DNA of 64,000 nucleotides from Bacteroides sp. CAG:545. GTDB lineage: Bacteria; Bacteroidota; Bacteroidia; Bacteroidales; UBA932. The translations under genes and the position numbers were made by a program. The notes under the pieces are model-generated. The model had not been told where the DNA came from and did no database searches. It was given only the letters and a program-made list of their open reading frames with translations. The stretch spans positions 52,506-116,505 of the forward strand of contig HF996013.1 in assembly GCA_000432515.1 (NCBI GenBank), in the 5' to 3' direction. Below, in pieces: positions 24,296 through 34,407 of this stretch; positions within the stretch are counted from its first letter, which is position 1; every line of letters begins with the position of its first letter.

Positions 24296-25471
24296 TTACT
24301 TCGTGATGGTAATCGACGTGTTGGTCTTGCCGCTAATAGTGATATTGATTTTCCCATCGGCAATTTCCACAAGCGCGACACTGTTGTTGTCATTGACAAG
24401 ATTCGGGAAATCCATCCCCTCACACGGTTCCAGATACATATATTTGTGAGTATGACCTGACAGCAGCAGATCCACTCCGGCGTTGTTCAGGAGAGGCATC
24501 AATGTCTTTCTCAGATGAAGGTCTCCATGCCATGAAGTGGTCATCGGCGGGATGTGCAATGCCGCTATGCGCATCTTGCATGGAGCGCTGTCCGCCAGCT
24601 TCTTCTCGAGCCAGCGAGCCTCGCTCTCACGGTACCTGTCATAATCAGCGATTCCGCTATACTCGAAGTCCGTGTCAGGCTTGTCCTCACCGCAGTCAAG
24701 AATCAGGAAATTGACTCCTCCCACATTGAAATCAAAATAGAAATGTCCCGTCGAAGTCGGGAAATACCTGTGAAGCTGATCTGCATAAGCCCCTCTGGTC
24801 TCGTGATTTCCGCGAGTATAGACCATCGGCACTGATTTCGCGAAAGCCTCGCAGCAGGCATCCAAATAGCTCGAGAATATCTGCGCGTCACTCTCCACCG
24901 TAGAAAGCATATCACCGTTCAGAAGAACAAAGTCGATCTTTGACAGATCCACACCTTCACAATACTTCTTGATCAGTTCGGGACGCTCGTGCACATCATT
25001 CATCATGATGAACCTGACGCTCTCGGCCTCAGGATCAAATGTACGGAAATGCGTAGGCCCGTTATAATTCGCACTTGATGCTGTAGTCCTGCCGAAAACC
25101 ATCTTGCCATACTCTCCGAATGAGACCGTCTCCTTGGAATATATGCGATAGAAATACTCAGTTCCAGGCTTCAGTCCTTCAAGTCTGACACAATGCAGAG
25201 TGTCCAGTGTCCGTCTTCTGCCGTCCTGAGTGTCATATACCTTCGGATGTGACTCGCTATAGAAAGTATCACCGGCCTTCTCGTCATATTCCACCCAAGC
25301 CATAGCAGGCTTGTCGGTTTTCCACATGATGGTCACGCCCGTATCGGACATATCTGTCAGCCATGGACCATGGGTAACCTTGATTTGAGCCGTCAATGTC
25401 ATAGGCAGCGCCAGCATCACGGCAAGCACAACTGCACATTTTCCAAAAAATTTCATAAGATTATAGTTCAT
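24296..25471 (-). CDS. exported metallophosphoesterase with purple-acid-phosphatase-like N-domain
   Basis: 391 residues (an ATG at 25456 is an alternative start). The signal peptide ends at LPMTLTAQ. A fibronectin-like N-domain (~30-130: HGPWLTDMSDTGVTIMWKT, EGLKPGTEYFYRIYS) is typical of purple acid phosphatases. The calcineurin-type metal motifs follow: MNDVHE, NGDML, RGNHETRG, AALHIPP and SGHTHKY. It hydrolyses phosphate esters in the periplasm or at the surface. A -7 box lies at 25500-25507. Confidence 0.92.
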   Translation of the reverse strand: MNYNLMKFFGKCAVVLAVMLALPMTLTAQIKVTHGPWLTDMSDTGVTIMWKTDKPAMAWVEYDEKAGDTFYSESHPKVYDTQDGRRRTLDTLHCVRLEGLKPGTEYFYRIYSKETVSFGEYGKMVFGRTTASSANYNGPTHFRTFDPEAESVRFIMMNDVHERPELIKKYCEGVDLSKIDFVLLNGDMLSTVESDAQIFSSYLDACCEAFAKSVPMVYTRGNHETRGAYADQLHRYFPTSTGHFYFDFNVGGVNFLILDCGEDKPDTDFEYSGIADYDRYRESEARWLEKKLADSAPCKMRIAALHIPPMTTSWHGDLHLRKTLMPLLNNAGVDLLLSGHTHKYMYLEPCEGMDFPNLVNDNNSVALVEIADGKINITISGKTNTSITITK

Positions 25472-25499
25472 TTTGTCATTAATGAGAGCATTAGCCTAA

Positions 25500-25507
25500 C
25501 AAAGTTA
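25500..25507 (-). promoter_or_regulatory. probable -7 box of the metallophosphoesterase gene
   Basis: TAACTTTG on the minus strand, an exact TAnnTTTG, 28 bases before the ATG at 25471. Confidence 0.45.
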
Positions 25508-25618
25508 GGATGAATAATTGAATGTACAAACAATATATTTTTGCATTGCTCGCAATAATTTGCGATTTTTGTCAGGTTATAGCCATAATGTCGGCTATGA
25601 TATTGATGATTATAGTAT

Positions 25619-26812
25619 ATGATTAGAAAACTCAGTGCGGACACCTTCTATATAGGTGCAGACGACAAGAACTTGGATTTGTTTGAAAGTCAGTACATTG
25701 TACCGGACGGAATATCCTACAACTCTTACGTTGTCATTGACGAAAAGGTCGCAATCCTCGACACCATAGACGAAAGGAAGGCGGACGAATGGGAGCAGAA
25801 TCTTTCTGAAGCACTTGGGGAAAGAGTTCCGGACTACCTGGTGGTTCACCATCTGGAGCCCGACCATTCGGCATTGATTGCCCGCGTGATGGAAAAATTC
25901 CCGTCCGTCACCATCGTGGCGAGCGCCAGGGCAATCCAGATGATACCGCAGTTTTTCGAAGGCATTGACCTGACAGGCAGGACATTGACAGTCAAGGAAG
26001 GAGATATTCTGGACCTCGGCCATCACAAACTCAGATTCTTCGGGGCGCCTATGGTGCATTGGCCGGAAGTGATGGTGTCATTGGACGAAAGCGAGGGCGT
26101 TCTGTACAGTGCAGATGCGTTCGGCAAGTTCGGGACACTTGACAAATGCGGATTCTACGGCAGAGACGACGCCGACTGGTCGAGCGAAGCGAGAAGATAT
26201 TACTTCAACATTGTCGGAAAATATGGCGGACCGGTGCAGACCCTGCTCGGCAAACTGAAAGGACTGGACATCCGTTCCATCAGACCTTTACATGGCCCGA
26301 TTCTCGAAGACAACTTGGGTGAATACCTGAGCCTTTACGACACTTGGAGCAAATACGAACCGGAAACAGAGGGCGTATTCATCGCGGCAGCTTCCATTCA
26401 CGGCGGAACACTCAAGGCCGCCGAAAAGCTCGCGGAAATGCTGCGCGGAAAGGGTGTCGGAAAAGTTGTGGTGAGCGACCTGTGCCGCAGCGACATCGCT
26501 GAAAATGTGGAAGATGCGTTCAGATACTCGTCAATGATAGTGGCAGCAAGCTCCTACGACGGAGGCCTGTTCACGCCTATGTACGATTTCCTCCACAGAC
26601 TTCAGATAAAAGGATATACCAAAAGGAATGTCGGAATCCTCGAAAACGGCTCGTGGGCACCTTGTGCAGGCAGAATCATGAAAGAGATGCTTTCACAGAT
26701 GAAGGAAATCAACATTGTCGAGCCTATGGTCACCATCAGAAGCCGCATGAAATCATCCGATCTTCCAGCAATGGAAACCCTGGCAACAGAAATCAAATTA
26801 TTAAACAAATAA
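25619..26812 (+). CDS. fprA: FprA-family flavodiiron protein (A-type)
   Basis: 397 residues, standard for two-domain flavodiiron proteins. The N-terminal metallo-beta-lactamase-like diiron domain has the ligand motif HHLEPDHS (H-x-E-x-D-H) and HWPEVMV later. The C-terminal ~145 residues are a flavodoxin domain (GVFIAAASIHGGTLKAAEKLAEM) for FMN. It reduces O2 to water or NO to N2O with electrons from rubredoxin-like donors. With rubrerythrin nearby (28851-29393) it fits oxidative-stress defence of an anaerobe. The peptidase gene follows 5 bases later. Confidence 0.96.
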   Translation: MIRKLSADTFYIGADDKNLDLFESQYIVPDGISYNSYVVIDEKVAILDTIDERKADEWEQNLSEALGERVPDYLVVHHLEPDHSALIARVMEKFPSVTIVASARAIQMIPQFFEGIDLTGRTLTVKEGDILDLGHHKLRFFGAPMVHWPEVMVSLDESEGVLYSADAFGKFGTLDKCGFYGRDDADWSSEARRYYFNIVGKYGGPVQTLLGKLKGLDIRSIRPLHGPILEDNLGEYLSLYDTWSKYEPETEGVFIAAASIHGGTLKAAEKLAEMLRGKGVGKVVVSDLCRSDIAENVEDAFRYSSMIVAASSYDGGLFTPMYDFLHRLQIKGYTKRNVGILENGSWAPCAGRIMKEMLSQMKEINIVEPMVTIRSRMKSSDLPAMETLATEIKLLNK

Positions 26813-26817
26813 CAGAA

Positions 26818-28014
26818 ATGAAAAGAAACCTGACTACTTTCATCATCGCACTGTGCATACCGGCTCTTATGGTCGCACAGTCTTCAAATGGGCAGAAGCC
26901 TGTTGAATATCAGTTCACGACAGTGAAGGCCAACCCTGTCACACCGATCAAGAACCAGTATCGTTCAGGCACTTGCTGGTGCTTCTCCACACTCAGTTTC
27001 CTCGAGTCAGAAGCCATCAGAATCAACAATATCAAGGACAGCACGCTTTTCCCGGATTTCTCTGAAATGTTCGTGGTGAGCCACTCCTATCAGGACCGCG
27101 CAGAGAAATATGTCAGACTGGACGGCAAACTTAACTTCGGCGCAGGTAGCGAGGCAGGCGATGTCCTTCACATAGTTAGAGACTACGGTCTGGTTCCGCA
27201 GGAAGTACAGCAGGGAACCAACTACGGCACAGAACTTCCGGTTCACGGCGAGCTTGATGCAGTTGCTGCAGCATACGTAGATGCCATTGCAAAGAATCCT
27301 AACAGAGTACTGTCCACAGCGTGGAAAAAAGGATTCAAAGGCATTATGGACGCATATCTCGGAGAGTGCCCTACAGAGTTCACATACAATGGAAAGAGCT
27401 ATACGCCGGCGTCTTACCGCGATTCATATAAGATCAATGCAGACGATTACGTATCGCTTACATCATTCACCCACCATCCGTTCTACCAGAAATTCGCGCT
27501 TGAAATCAGCGACAACTGGCGTTGGGACCAGGACTGGAACGTTCCTGTAGATGAGCTGATCGAGGCGCTCGACTATGCTCTTGAACATGGCTATACTGCA
27601 TTCTGGGGCACAGACGTAAGCGAAAAGGGCTTCACCCGTGACGGACTCGGAATACTCTATAAAGAAGAGACCAAGAAGACTTCAGGTTCCGACCAGGAGC
27701 GCTGGGTAGGCAAGAGTGCAGAGAAAAACGATGAGCCACAGGCTCCGGAAGAGGTGGAAGTGACACAGGAATACCGCCAGAACGGTTATGACAACAAGAC
27801 ATTGACCGACGACCACGGAATGCACATCTACGGTATCGCCAAAGACCAGTTCGGCAAGAAATACTACATAGTGAAGAACTCTTGGGGTTCTGCCGGCAAG
27901 TACAATGGAATCTGGTACGTGACCGAGGCTTATGTCAAAGGCAAGACAATGGACATCGTCCTGCACAAGGACGCGCTTCCTAAGTCATTGGCCAAGAAAC
28001 TCGGCATTAAATAA
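26818..28014 (+). CDS. exported C1-type cysteine peptidase (bleomycin hydrolase/PepC-like)
   Basis: 398 residues from the ATG at 26818, which starts MKRNLTTFIIALCIPALMVAQ, a clear signal peptide. The frame is open further upstream inside fprA, but no start there makes sense. Catalytic Cys is in NQYRSGTCWCFSTLSFLE, His in TDDHGMHIYGIA and Asn in VKNSWGSAGKYNG. The order and the long insertion between them match C1B peptidases. Secreted PepC-like enzymes of Bacteroidetes degrade peptides in the periplasm. It sits between fprA and pssA in one plus-strand operon. Confidence 0.92.
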   Translation: MKRNLTTFIIALCIPALMVAQSSNGQKPVEYQFTTVKANPVTPIKNQYRSGTCWCFSTLSFLESEAIRINNIKDSTLFPDFSEMFVVSHSYQDRAEKYVRLDGKLNFGAGSEAGDVLHIVRDYGLVPQEVQQGTNYGTELPVHGELDAVAAAYVDAIAKNPNRVLSTAWKKGFKGIMDAYLGECPTEFTYNGKSYTPASYRDSYKINADDYVSLTSFTHHPFYQKFALEISDNWRWDQDWNVPVDELIEALDYALEHGYTAFWGTDVSEKGFTRDGLGILYKEETKKTSGSDQERWVGKSAEKNDEPQAPEEVEVTQEYRQNGYDNKTLTDDHGMHIYGIAKDQFGKKYYIVKNSWGSAGKYNGIWYVTEAYVKGKTMDIVLHKDALPKSLAKKLGIK

Positions 28015-28020
28015 TCCAAC

Positions 28021-28767
28021 ATGCGGATAGTCAAGCACATACCGAATACTATCACCTCAATGAACCTGATTTCAGGCACTCTTGGGGTGATTTTCACCTT
28101 GCAGGGGCATATTGAAATAGCGTTTCCGCTTATGCTGCTGGCCGCCGTCTTCGACTTCTTCGACGGATTTGCGGCAAGACTGCTCAAGGCATATTCTGAA
28201 ATAGGAAAGGAGCTGGATTCGCTGGCTGACATGGTAAGTTTCGGAGTCCTCCCTTCCATAATGATGTATGAGACAATGTCCGACACATGCGAGGTAGGCA
28301 CACTGTATTTCGCACGCTACATTCCATTGGTCATGGCAGCGTTCTCAGCCCTGAGACTCGCCAAGTTCAATCTGGATGAACGCCAGCACGGCAGTTTCAT
28401 CGGTCTGCCTACGCCTGCAGCAGCTATGATTTGCGGCTCATTGGCCTATTTCGTGTCACTTACGCCGGATTCATGGCTGGGCGGCATCTGCGGAACATGG
28501 TATTTCATCCCGGCATTGTCCATCCTGCTTGCGGCATTGCTGATAAGCGAAATTCCGATGTTCGCAATGAAATTCGGCAAAGGTCTGGAGGCTGACTGCA
28601 AAACGAAAATCCTGAGAACCGGTTTCCTGTCCGGCGCTGTCTGCATAGTTGTTGCAGTAGCGACAGCAGGTGCAAACTGGTCTCTCATCGTCCTGCTGAC
28701 ATTCCTTTATTATATAGCGCTTAATCTGGTTACATCATTGGCAGGAAAATGCAGACAATGCAAATAA
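28021..28767 (+). CDS. pssA: CDP-diacylglycerol--serine O-phosphatidyltransferase
   Basis: 248 residues, multi-pass membrane. The CDP-alcohol phosphotransferase motif is complete: FDGFAARLLKAYSEIGKEL, continuing DSLAD. The start HIPNTITSMNLISGTLGVI is typical of PssA. It makes phosphatidylserine from CDP-diacylglycerol, the first step to phosphatidylethanolamine. No psd gene is adjacent. A terminator-like hairpin follows at 28797. Confidence 0.93.
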   Translation: MRIVKHIPNTITSMNLISGTLGVIFTLQGHIEIAFPLMLLAAVFDFFDGFAARLLKAYSEIGKELDSLADMVSFGVLPSIMMYETMSDTCEVGTLYFARYIPLVMAAFSALRLAKFNLDERQHGSFIGLPTPAAAMICGSLAYFVSLTPDSWLGGICGTWYFIPALSILLAALLISEIPMFAMKFGKGLEADCKTKILRTGFLSGAVCIVVAVATAGANWSLIVLLTFLYYIALNLVTSLAGKCRQCK

Positions 28768-28796
28768 TACATTGACCTGCAAACATATAGAAATAA

Positions 28797-28827
28797 CGGA
28801 GCTGCCTGTCGAGGCAACTCCGTTTTT
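28797..28827 (+). terminator. intrinsic terminator after pssA
   Basis: Hairpin with arms CGGAGCTGCCT and AGGCAACTCCG (one internal mismatch), a GTCG loop and a run of five T. It lies 30 bases after pssA. The rubrerythrin gene converges on it from the other side, so it may also act on that transcript. Confidence 0.85.
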
Positions 28828-28850
28828 CTTTGCCATATTGTCAGGAAATC

Positions 28851-29393
28851 CTAATAATTGTCCGCTTTTATCTGGAAATAGCTCTTCGCATGCTTGCAGA
28901 CCGGGCATACTTCAGGAGCCTTCTTGCCGATAACGATATGACCGCAGTTGGTGCACTCCCAAATCATATCTTCGTCACGTGAGAATACCAGTCCGCCCTT
29001 TATATTTTCCAGAAGCACACGATATCTCTCCTCATGTGTCTTCTCGATGGCAGCCACCTTCTCGAAAAGAAAGGCAATGTCGTCGAAGCCCTCTTCCTTT
29101 GCGGTCTTGGCGAAACCCGCATACATATCCGTCCACTCGTAGTTCTCGCCTGCCGCAGCGTCTGCAAGATTCGTTACGGTATCAGGAACCTCGCCGCCAT
29201 GAAGGTACTTGAACCAGATCTTGGCATGCTCCTTCTCGTTGCGCGCCGTCTCTTCGAACAGTTTGCCAATCTGGACATAACCGTCTTTAATAGCCTTGGA
29301 GGCATAATAAAGATACTTTGTGTGAGCCTGAGATTCTCCGGCAAATGCAGTCATGAGGTTCTGCTCAGTCTGCGATCCTTTTAATTCAGCCAT
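28851..29393 (-). CDS. rbr: rubrerythrin
   Basis: 180 residues. The N-terminal ferritin-like four-helix domain carries the diiron E-x2-H type ligands ([34 protein letters not shown]). The C-terminal rubredoxin-like domain has two CxxC pairs (CTNCG and CPVC). It reduces hydrogen peroxide in the cytoplasm of anaerobes. Its own -7 box (29436-29429) is divergent from the lysozyme gene. Confidence 0.97.
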   Translation of the reverse strand: MAELKGSQTEQNLMTAFAGESQAHTKYLYYASKAIKDGYVQIGKLFEETARNEKEHAKIWFKYLHGGEVPDTVTNLADAAAGENYEWTDMYAGFAKTAKEEGFDDIAFLFEKVAAIEKTHEERYRVLLENIKGGLVFSRDEDMIWECTNCGHIVIGKKAPEVCPVCKHAKSYFQIKADNY

Positions 29394-29428
29394 ATTATAT
29401 ACTGTTTAAGTCTCATATTTTAACACTT

Positions 29429-29457
29429 CAAAGTTATGCAATTTTTAACTATTTTTG
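29429..29457. promoter_or_regulatory. divergent promoters of rubrerythrin and lysozyme genes
   Basis: Minus strand: TAACTTTG at 29436-29429, 36 bases before the rubrerythrin ATG. Plus strand: TATTTTTG at 29450-29457, 19 bases before the lysozyme ATG. Both match TAnnTTTG exactly. Confidence 0.5.
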
Positions 29458-29475
29458 CAATAATGGAGCACAAAT

Positions 29476-30333
29476 ATGAACAAAGTAAACCGAAGTGTCG
29501 TAAAACATAAAAGTTCCAAGTCAAGCAGCGGCAAGAAGCGCAACGGGACAAGACGCAGGAAAAAAGACAACAGAAAAGAACTCAGCCTGTGGATAGCAGG
29601 CGCTGTAGTGGCGGTCCTGACAATCATCACATTGCTATTCAGATGGGAAGACAGCTCCCGTGAGACCGGCGCGAAGGTTCCCCAGCGCGGAGCCACATTC
29701 GCCGTGGACTTGTCACATCACAACTCCGGAAAGATCGTCTGGGACTCGCTTCGGGTAATGATAGACCGCAGGGGAAATACCACCAAGTCTGTCAATGACG
29801 CCCAGGACATAGTCCCCGTCACTTATGTAATTCTGAAGGCAAGCGAAGGCAATTCACTGAAAGACAAGAAGTTCAAGAAGAACTGGAAAGCCGCCGGAGA
29901 GGCCGGATACGGCCGGGGCGCATACCATTTCTTCAGGACGTCCAAAGATCCGGTAATCCAGGCGAAGAACTATATAAAAACCGTAGGCGAGCTGTCATTC
30001 AGTGACCTGCCGCCGATTCTCGACATTGAAACCACACATAAAGGCTATTCCAAGATTGCCCTTAACAATGATGTCCTGACCTGGCTGGAAATCGTGGAAA
30101 AGCATTATGCCCGCAAGCCGATCATCTACTCATCAGAGGCTTACATGAGAGACATACTGAGTGAAAAGATAACTTCTTCCTATCCTCTATGGGTGGCCAG
30201 ATATCGGGAAGAGAGGCCCGACCGGGAAGGCTGGGCGATGTGGCAATTCTCCGACAGAGCTCTCGTCTATGGCATTGACGGCCCTGTGGATCTCAACATT
30301 GTCAGCAAGAAACTGTCTGACAAAAGATTCTAG
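29476..30333 (+). CDS. glycoside hydrolase family 25 lysozyme, membrane-anchored
   Basis: 285 residues. A basic N-terminus (many Lys/Arg/Ser, KHKSSKSSSGKKRNG) precedes one membrane helix (~40-58, LWIAGAVVAVLTIITLLF). The GH25 domain follows: TFAVDLSHHNSG (catalytic Asp), VILKASEGNSL, YHFFRT, PPILDIET (catalytic Asp/Glu) and WAMWQFSDRA. It cuts beta-1,4 bonds between MurNAc and GlcNAc in peptidoglycan on the periplasmic side. The 3' end overlaps the convergent sdaA by four bases. Confidence 0.95.
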   Translation: MNKVNRSVVKHKSSKSSSGKKRNGTRRRKKDNRKELSLWIAGAVVAVLTIITLLFRWEDSSRETGAKVPQRGATFAVDLSHHNSGKIVWDSLRVMIDRRGNTTKSVNDAQDIVPVTYVILKASEGNSLKDKKFKKNWKAAGEAGYGRGAYHFFRTSKDPVIQAKNYIKTVGELSFSDLPPILDIETTHKGYSKIALNNDVLTWLEIVEKHYARKPIIYSSEAYMRDILSEKITSSYPLWVARYREERPDREGWAMWQFSDRALVYGIDGPVDLNIVSKKLSDKRF

Positions 30334-31547
30334 AATTTCCCTCCGAAACCTTTGGCGAGACCGCCTTCACTCGTCTCCTTATACAGGGAAGGAATGTCGT
30401 GGCCGGTCTGTTTCAGGACCTCAACCACCCTGTCGAATGACACACGATGCTTTCCGTCCGAGAAAGCGGCATAGAGATTAGCATCCAGCGCACGAGTTGC
30501 GGCAAAAGCATTGCGCTCAATACAAGGGATCTGGACAAGGCCGCACACCGGGTCACAAGTCATACCGAGATGATGTTCCAAAGCCATCTCTGAAGCATAT
30601 TCGATCTGAGACGGACTGCCGCCGAAAAGCTGGCTCGCAGCAGCTGCAGCCATTGCACAGGCCACTCCGACTTCCCCCTGGCATCCGACATCCGCACCGG
30701 ATATGGAAGCATTGTGCTTCACAACATTGCCGATGATACCGGCAGTTGCAAGAGCGTGGATAATCTTCAGATCGCTGAACTCGTGTCCTTTCTGGAGATG
30801 ATAGAGCACACCCGGAACCACACCGCTCGCTCCACAGGTAGGAGCAGTCACGATTTTAGCACCAGATGCATTTTCCTCGCTGACTGCCAATGCATAGGCA
30901 TATACAAGTCCACGTGTCTGAAGGGATTTCTTGTAGCCTGTCGCCTTGATATAGTAGGTCGGAGCCTTACGGGCCAGATGAAGCGGGCCTGGAAGCACAC
31001 CTTCACGTTCAATGCCCCTCTCTACAGACTCCTTCATCGCCATCCAGATTTTCTCCAGATAATCCCAGATTTCAGTTCCCTCGCATCTCTCCACATACTC
31101 CCAGTAGTTCATGCCATTGTCCTCACACCAACGCTGGATATCCGTCAGACGCTCGAGTTCATATACATTGTCAGAAGTGTCGAATCTGTCTCCGGTAGCC
31201 TTGCCTTCAGACAATGCGCCGCCTCCCACACTGTAAACAGTCCAGTCTGCCGTAACATTGCCCTGCTCATCCAATGACTTGAACTGCATGCCGTTAGGAT
31301 GAAACGGAAGGAACACTGTCGGCTTCCAGACAATCTCCACTGGTGCCGCTTTCTCGAGTTCATCAGTTATCGCGACATCAGTCATGTGCCCCTTTCCAGT
31401 CGCAGCAAGGCTTCCGTACAATGTCACCTGAAAAGACTTTGCCTCAGGGTGTTCTGAAAGAAAAATCTGCGCAGCCCTCATCGGTCCCATCGTATGACTG
31501 CTCGAAGGACCGCGTCCAATTTTATATAGCTCTTTGAGTGATTTCAT
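30330..31547 (-). CDS. sdaA: L-serine dehydratase, single-chain iron-sulfur type
   Basis: 405 residues. The N-terminal beta domain starts MKSLKELYKIGRGPSSSHTMGP. The catalytic alpha domain contains the cluster cysteines in APTCGASGVVPG, VGCQGEVGVACAMAA and MTCDPVCGLVQIPCIERN. It deaminates L-serine to pyruvate and ammonia using an oxygen-labile [4Fe-4S] cluster. It is 41 bases downstream of the aromatic lyase gene; both release ammonia from amino acids, so they may form an amino-acid catabolic unit. Confidence 0.96.
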   Translation of the reverse strand: MKSLKELYKIGRGPSSSHTMGPMRAAQIFLSEHPEAKSFQVTLYGSLAATGKGHMTDVAITDELEKAAPVEIVWKPTVFLPFHPNGMQFKSLDEQGNVTADWTVYSVGGGALSEGKATGDRFDTSDNVYELERLTDIQRWCEDNGMNYWEYVERCEGTEIWDYLEKIWMAMKESVERGIEREGVLPGPLHLARKAPTYYIKATGYKKSLQTRGLVYAYALAVSEENASGAKIVTAPTCGASGVVPGVLYHLQKGHEFSDLKIIHALATAGIIGNVVKHNASISGADVGCQGEVGVACAMAAAAASQLFGGSPSQIEYASEMALEHHLGMTCDPVCGLVQIPCIERNAFAATRALDANLYAAFSDGKHRVSFDRVVEVLKQTGHDIPSLYKETSEGGLAKGFGGKF

Positions 31548-31588
31548 TTCAATATCTTATTTGTCAAGTTGATTATAGACGGGTCATT

Positions 31589-33121
31589 TTACAGTTCCAC
31601 CGGCGAAGACTCCAAAATAAGTTTTTGCAGCGCTCTTATTTCCTGATATTTAGGCGTATCGTCCTTGAATACCGGAACGATTGCGCGGACCCTGTCGTAC
31701 AGATTTCTTGTGGCAGGAGCCAGCCTTGACGCGATATCCAGACAGTCCACGGCCTGGACCAATGCCATAAGATGTATAGCGAGAACCTGGCTGCAGTTCT
31801 CCACCACCATGCGGCACAGCAGCGCGGAATTCGTCCCCATACTGACAATGTCCTGATTGTCATTGTTGTTCGGGATGGAATGGACATACATCGGATTCGA
31901 CAATGTCTGCGATTCGGCTGTAGTGGAAGTGGCAGTAAACTGTGATGCCTGCAGGCCGTAATTCAGACCGAGGACACCGAGGTTCACGAACGGAGGCAGG
32001 ATACCGTTTATTCTGTCATGGAACAGATAGTTCATCTGGCGCTCGGCCAGCATTGTCATCTTGGTAACGGCGATCTTGAGCTTGTCCATCTCGAACGAGA
32101 CATAGTCACCATGGAAATTTCCGCCATGAAGGACATTGACGCCCTGCCTGTCCACAATAGGATTGTCATCGACAGCATTGACCTCATCCTCAAGCACTTG
32201 ACCTGCACCCGTCCACGTATCATACACCGGTCCGAGTATCTGCGGCACGCATCTGAGCGAGTAATAAGGCTGCACTTTCTGCTTGAACACCTGCTCCTCC
32301 GACTTATGGAAAAGTTCTACCTCACGGCTGCGCAGCATTCCGCTTCCGTCCGACAGAGAACGCATCAGTTGCGCAATACGGTTCTGTCCGGGATGATGCT
32401 TCAGTTCATTGAGCATATCAGACATGAAATCATCGTAGGAAGAAGCGATTTCATTCATCAGAACTGAGCCGAGAATCTCCCAGCCGAGCAGTCTGCCGGC
32501 CAAGATATGATTCACCACGCCGATACCGGTCATCACGGCCGTCCCGTTCGTAACTGCAAGACCTTCACGGATATACATCTGCAGCGGCTCAAGTCCAAGC
32601 TCAGCCATGACCTCACCCGAAGGTCTGATCCCGCCCTTGTACGAAACCTCGCCTTCGCCTATCAGGGTCAATGCAATATGCGCCAACTGGACCAGGTCGC
32701 CGCTCGCGCCCACGCTTCCGTGACGCGGAACCACAGGACACACGCCATTGTTTATAAATGACACGAGAAGGTCAATGAGGGAGACATGCACGCCCGAGTG
32801 GCCTTCCAGGAATGTCATCAGGCGGGACAGCATCGCCGCCCTAACACAGATGTCAGGCAGTCTCTCCCCCGCTCCGGTAGAGTGGCTTCTTATTATATTG
32901 TACTGAAGTTCTTTAAGATGATTGTCCTCTATTCTCCACTGAGCCATCGGCCCGAAACCTGTATTGATGCCGTAAATGACTTTGTCTTTAGAGAATTCTT
33001 TCAGAAACTCGTAACTGTCAGTCACTTGACTGCGCAACTTTTCAGAAACGCGGATAGTTTCGCCATGGTAAAGGACCTGTTCTATCTGGGACAGCGTCAG
33101 ACGCTCATTGATTTCGATCAT
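31589..33121 (-). CDS. hutH: aromatic amino acid ammonia-lyase, probably histidine ammonia-lyase
   Basis: 510 residues from the ATG at 33121; an in-frame ATG at 33172 lies upstream of the likely -7 box (33149-33142), so I reject it. The MIO prosthetic-group triad Ala-Ser-Gly lies in HGSVGASGDLVQLAH. Other family motifs are YGINTGFGPM, IIRSHSTGAGE and FHGDYVSFEMDKL. The enzyme removes ammonia from an aromatic amino acid, giving urocanate if the substrate is histidine. The SH dipeptide in RSHSTG favours His or Tyr over Phe. No hutU, hutI or aryl-polyene genes lie nearby, so the substrate is not settled. Confidence 0.85.
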   Translation of the reverse strand: MIEINERLTLSQIEQVLYHGETIRVSEKLRSQVTDSYEFLKEFSKDKVIYGINTGFGPMAQWRIEDNHLKELQYNIIRSHSTGAGERLPDICVRAAMLSRLMTFLEGHSGVHVSLIDLLVSFINNGVCPVVPRHGSVGASGDLVQLAHIALTLIGEGEVSYKGGIRPSGEVMAELGLEPLQMYIREGLAVTNGTAVMTGIGVVNHILAGRLLGWEILGSVLMNEIASSYDDFMSDMLNELKHHPGQNRIAQLMRSLSDGSGMLRSREVELFHKSEEQVFKQKVQPYYSLRCVPQILGPVYDTWTGAGQVLEDEVNAVDDNPIVDRQGVNVLHGGNFHGDYVSFEMDKLKIAVTKMTMLAERQMNYLFHDRINGILPPFVNLGVLGLNYGLQASQFTATSTTAESQTLSNPMYVHSIPNNNDNQDIVSMGTNSALLCRMVVENCSQVLAIHLMALVQAVDCLDIASRLAPATRNLYDRVRAIVPVFKDDTPKYQEIRALQKLILESSPVEL

Positions 33122-33141
33122 TTCATTGTCATTTAATCTTA

Positions 33142-33149
33142 CAAATGTA
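33142..33149 (-). promoter_or_regulatory. probable -7 box of the aromatic lyase-sdaA operon
   Basis: TACATTTG on the minus strand, an exact TAnnTTTG, 20 bases before the ATG at 33121. It decides the start of the lyase. Confidence 0.5.
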
Positions 33150-33195
33150 ATCATTTGGACGACAGAAAACAACCCGGCAGGCCCCGTCAGACACG

Positions 33196-33228
33196 AAAAA
33201 AAAGCGGCCGGGGAAAACCCTGACCGCC
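33196..33228 (-). terminator. intrinsic terminator after gapA
   Basis: On the minus strand GGCGGTCAGGG, loop TTTT, CCCCGGCCGC (one wobble and one mismatch), then eight T. It lies 25 bases after the gapA stop. Confidence 0.8.
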
Positions 33229-33253
33229 AATCTTATGTTATATCAAGCAAAAA

Positions 33254-34285
<1,032 letters not shown>

Positions 34286-34329
34286 TTACAACTTAAAAGT
34301 GTACGCAGTGTCCCACTGCAAAAACGATG

Positions 34330-34368
34330 CAAAATTAGGCATTTTTTTGAATATTTGCTCTATCTTTG
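34330..34368. promoter_or_regulatory. divergent promoters of gapA and surE-lpxB
   Basis: Minus strand: TAATTTTG at 34337-34330 for gapA (leader ~70 bases). Plus strand: TATCTTTG at 34361-34368 for surE (leader ~32 bases). Both match TAnnTTTG. Confidence 0.5.
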
Positions 34369-34407
34369 CACAGAAATTAAAGAGCAAACAGAACTATATC
34401 GTTTAAT

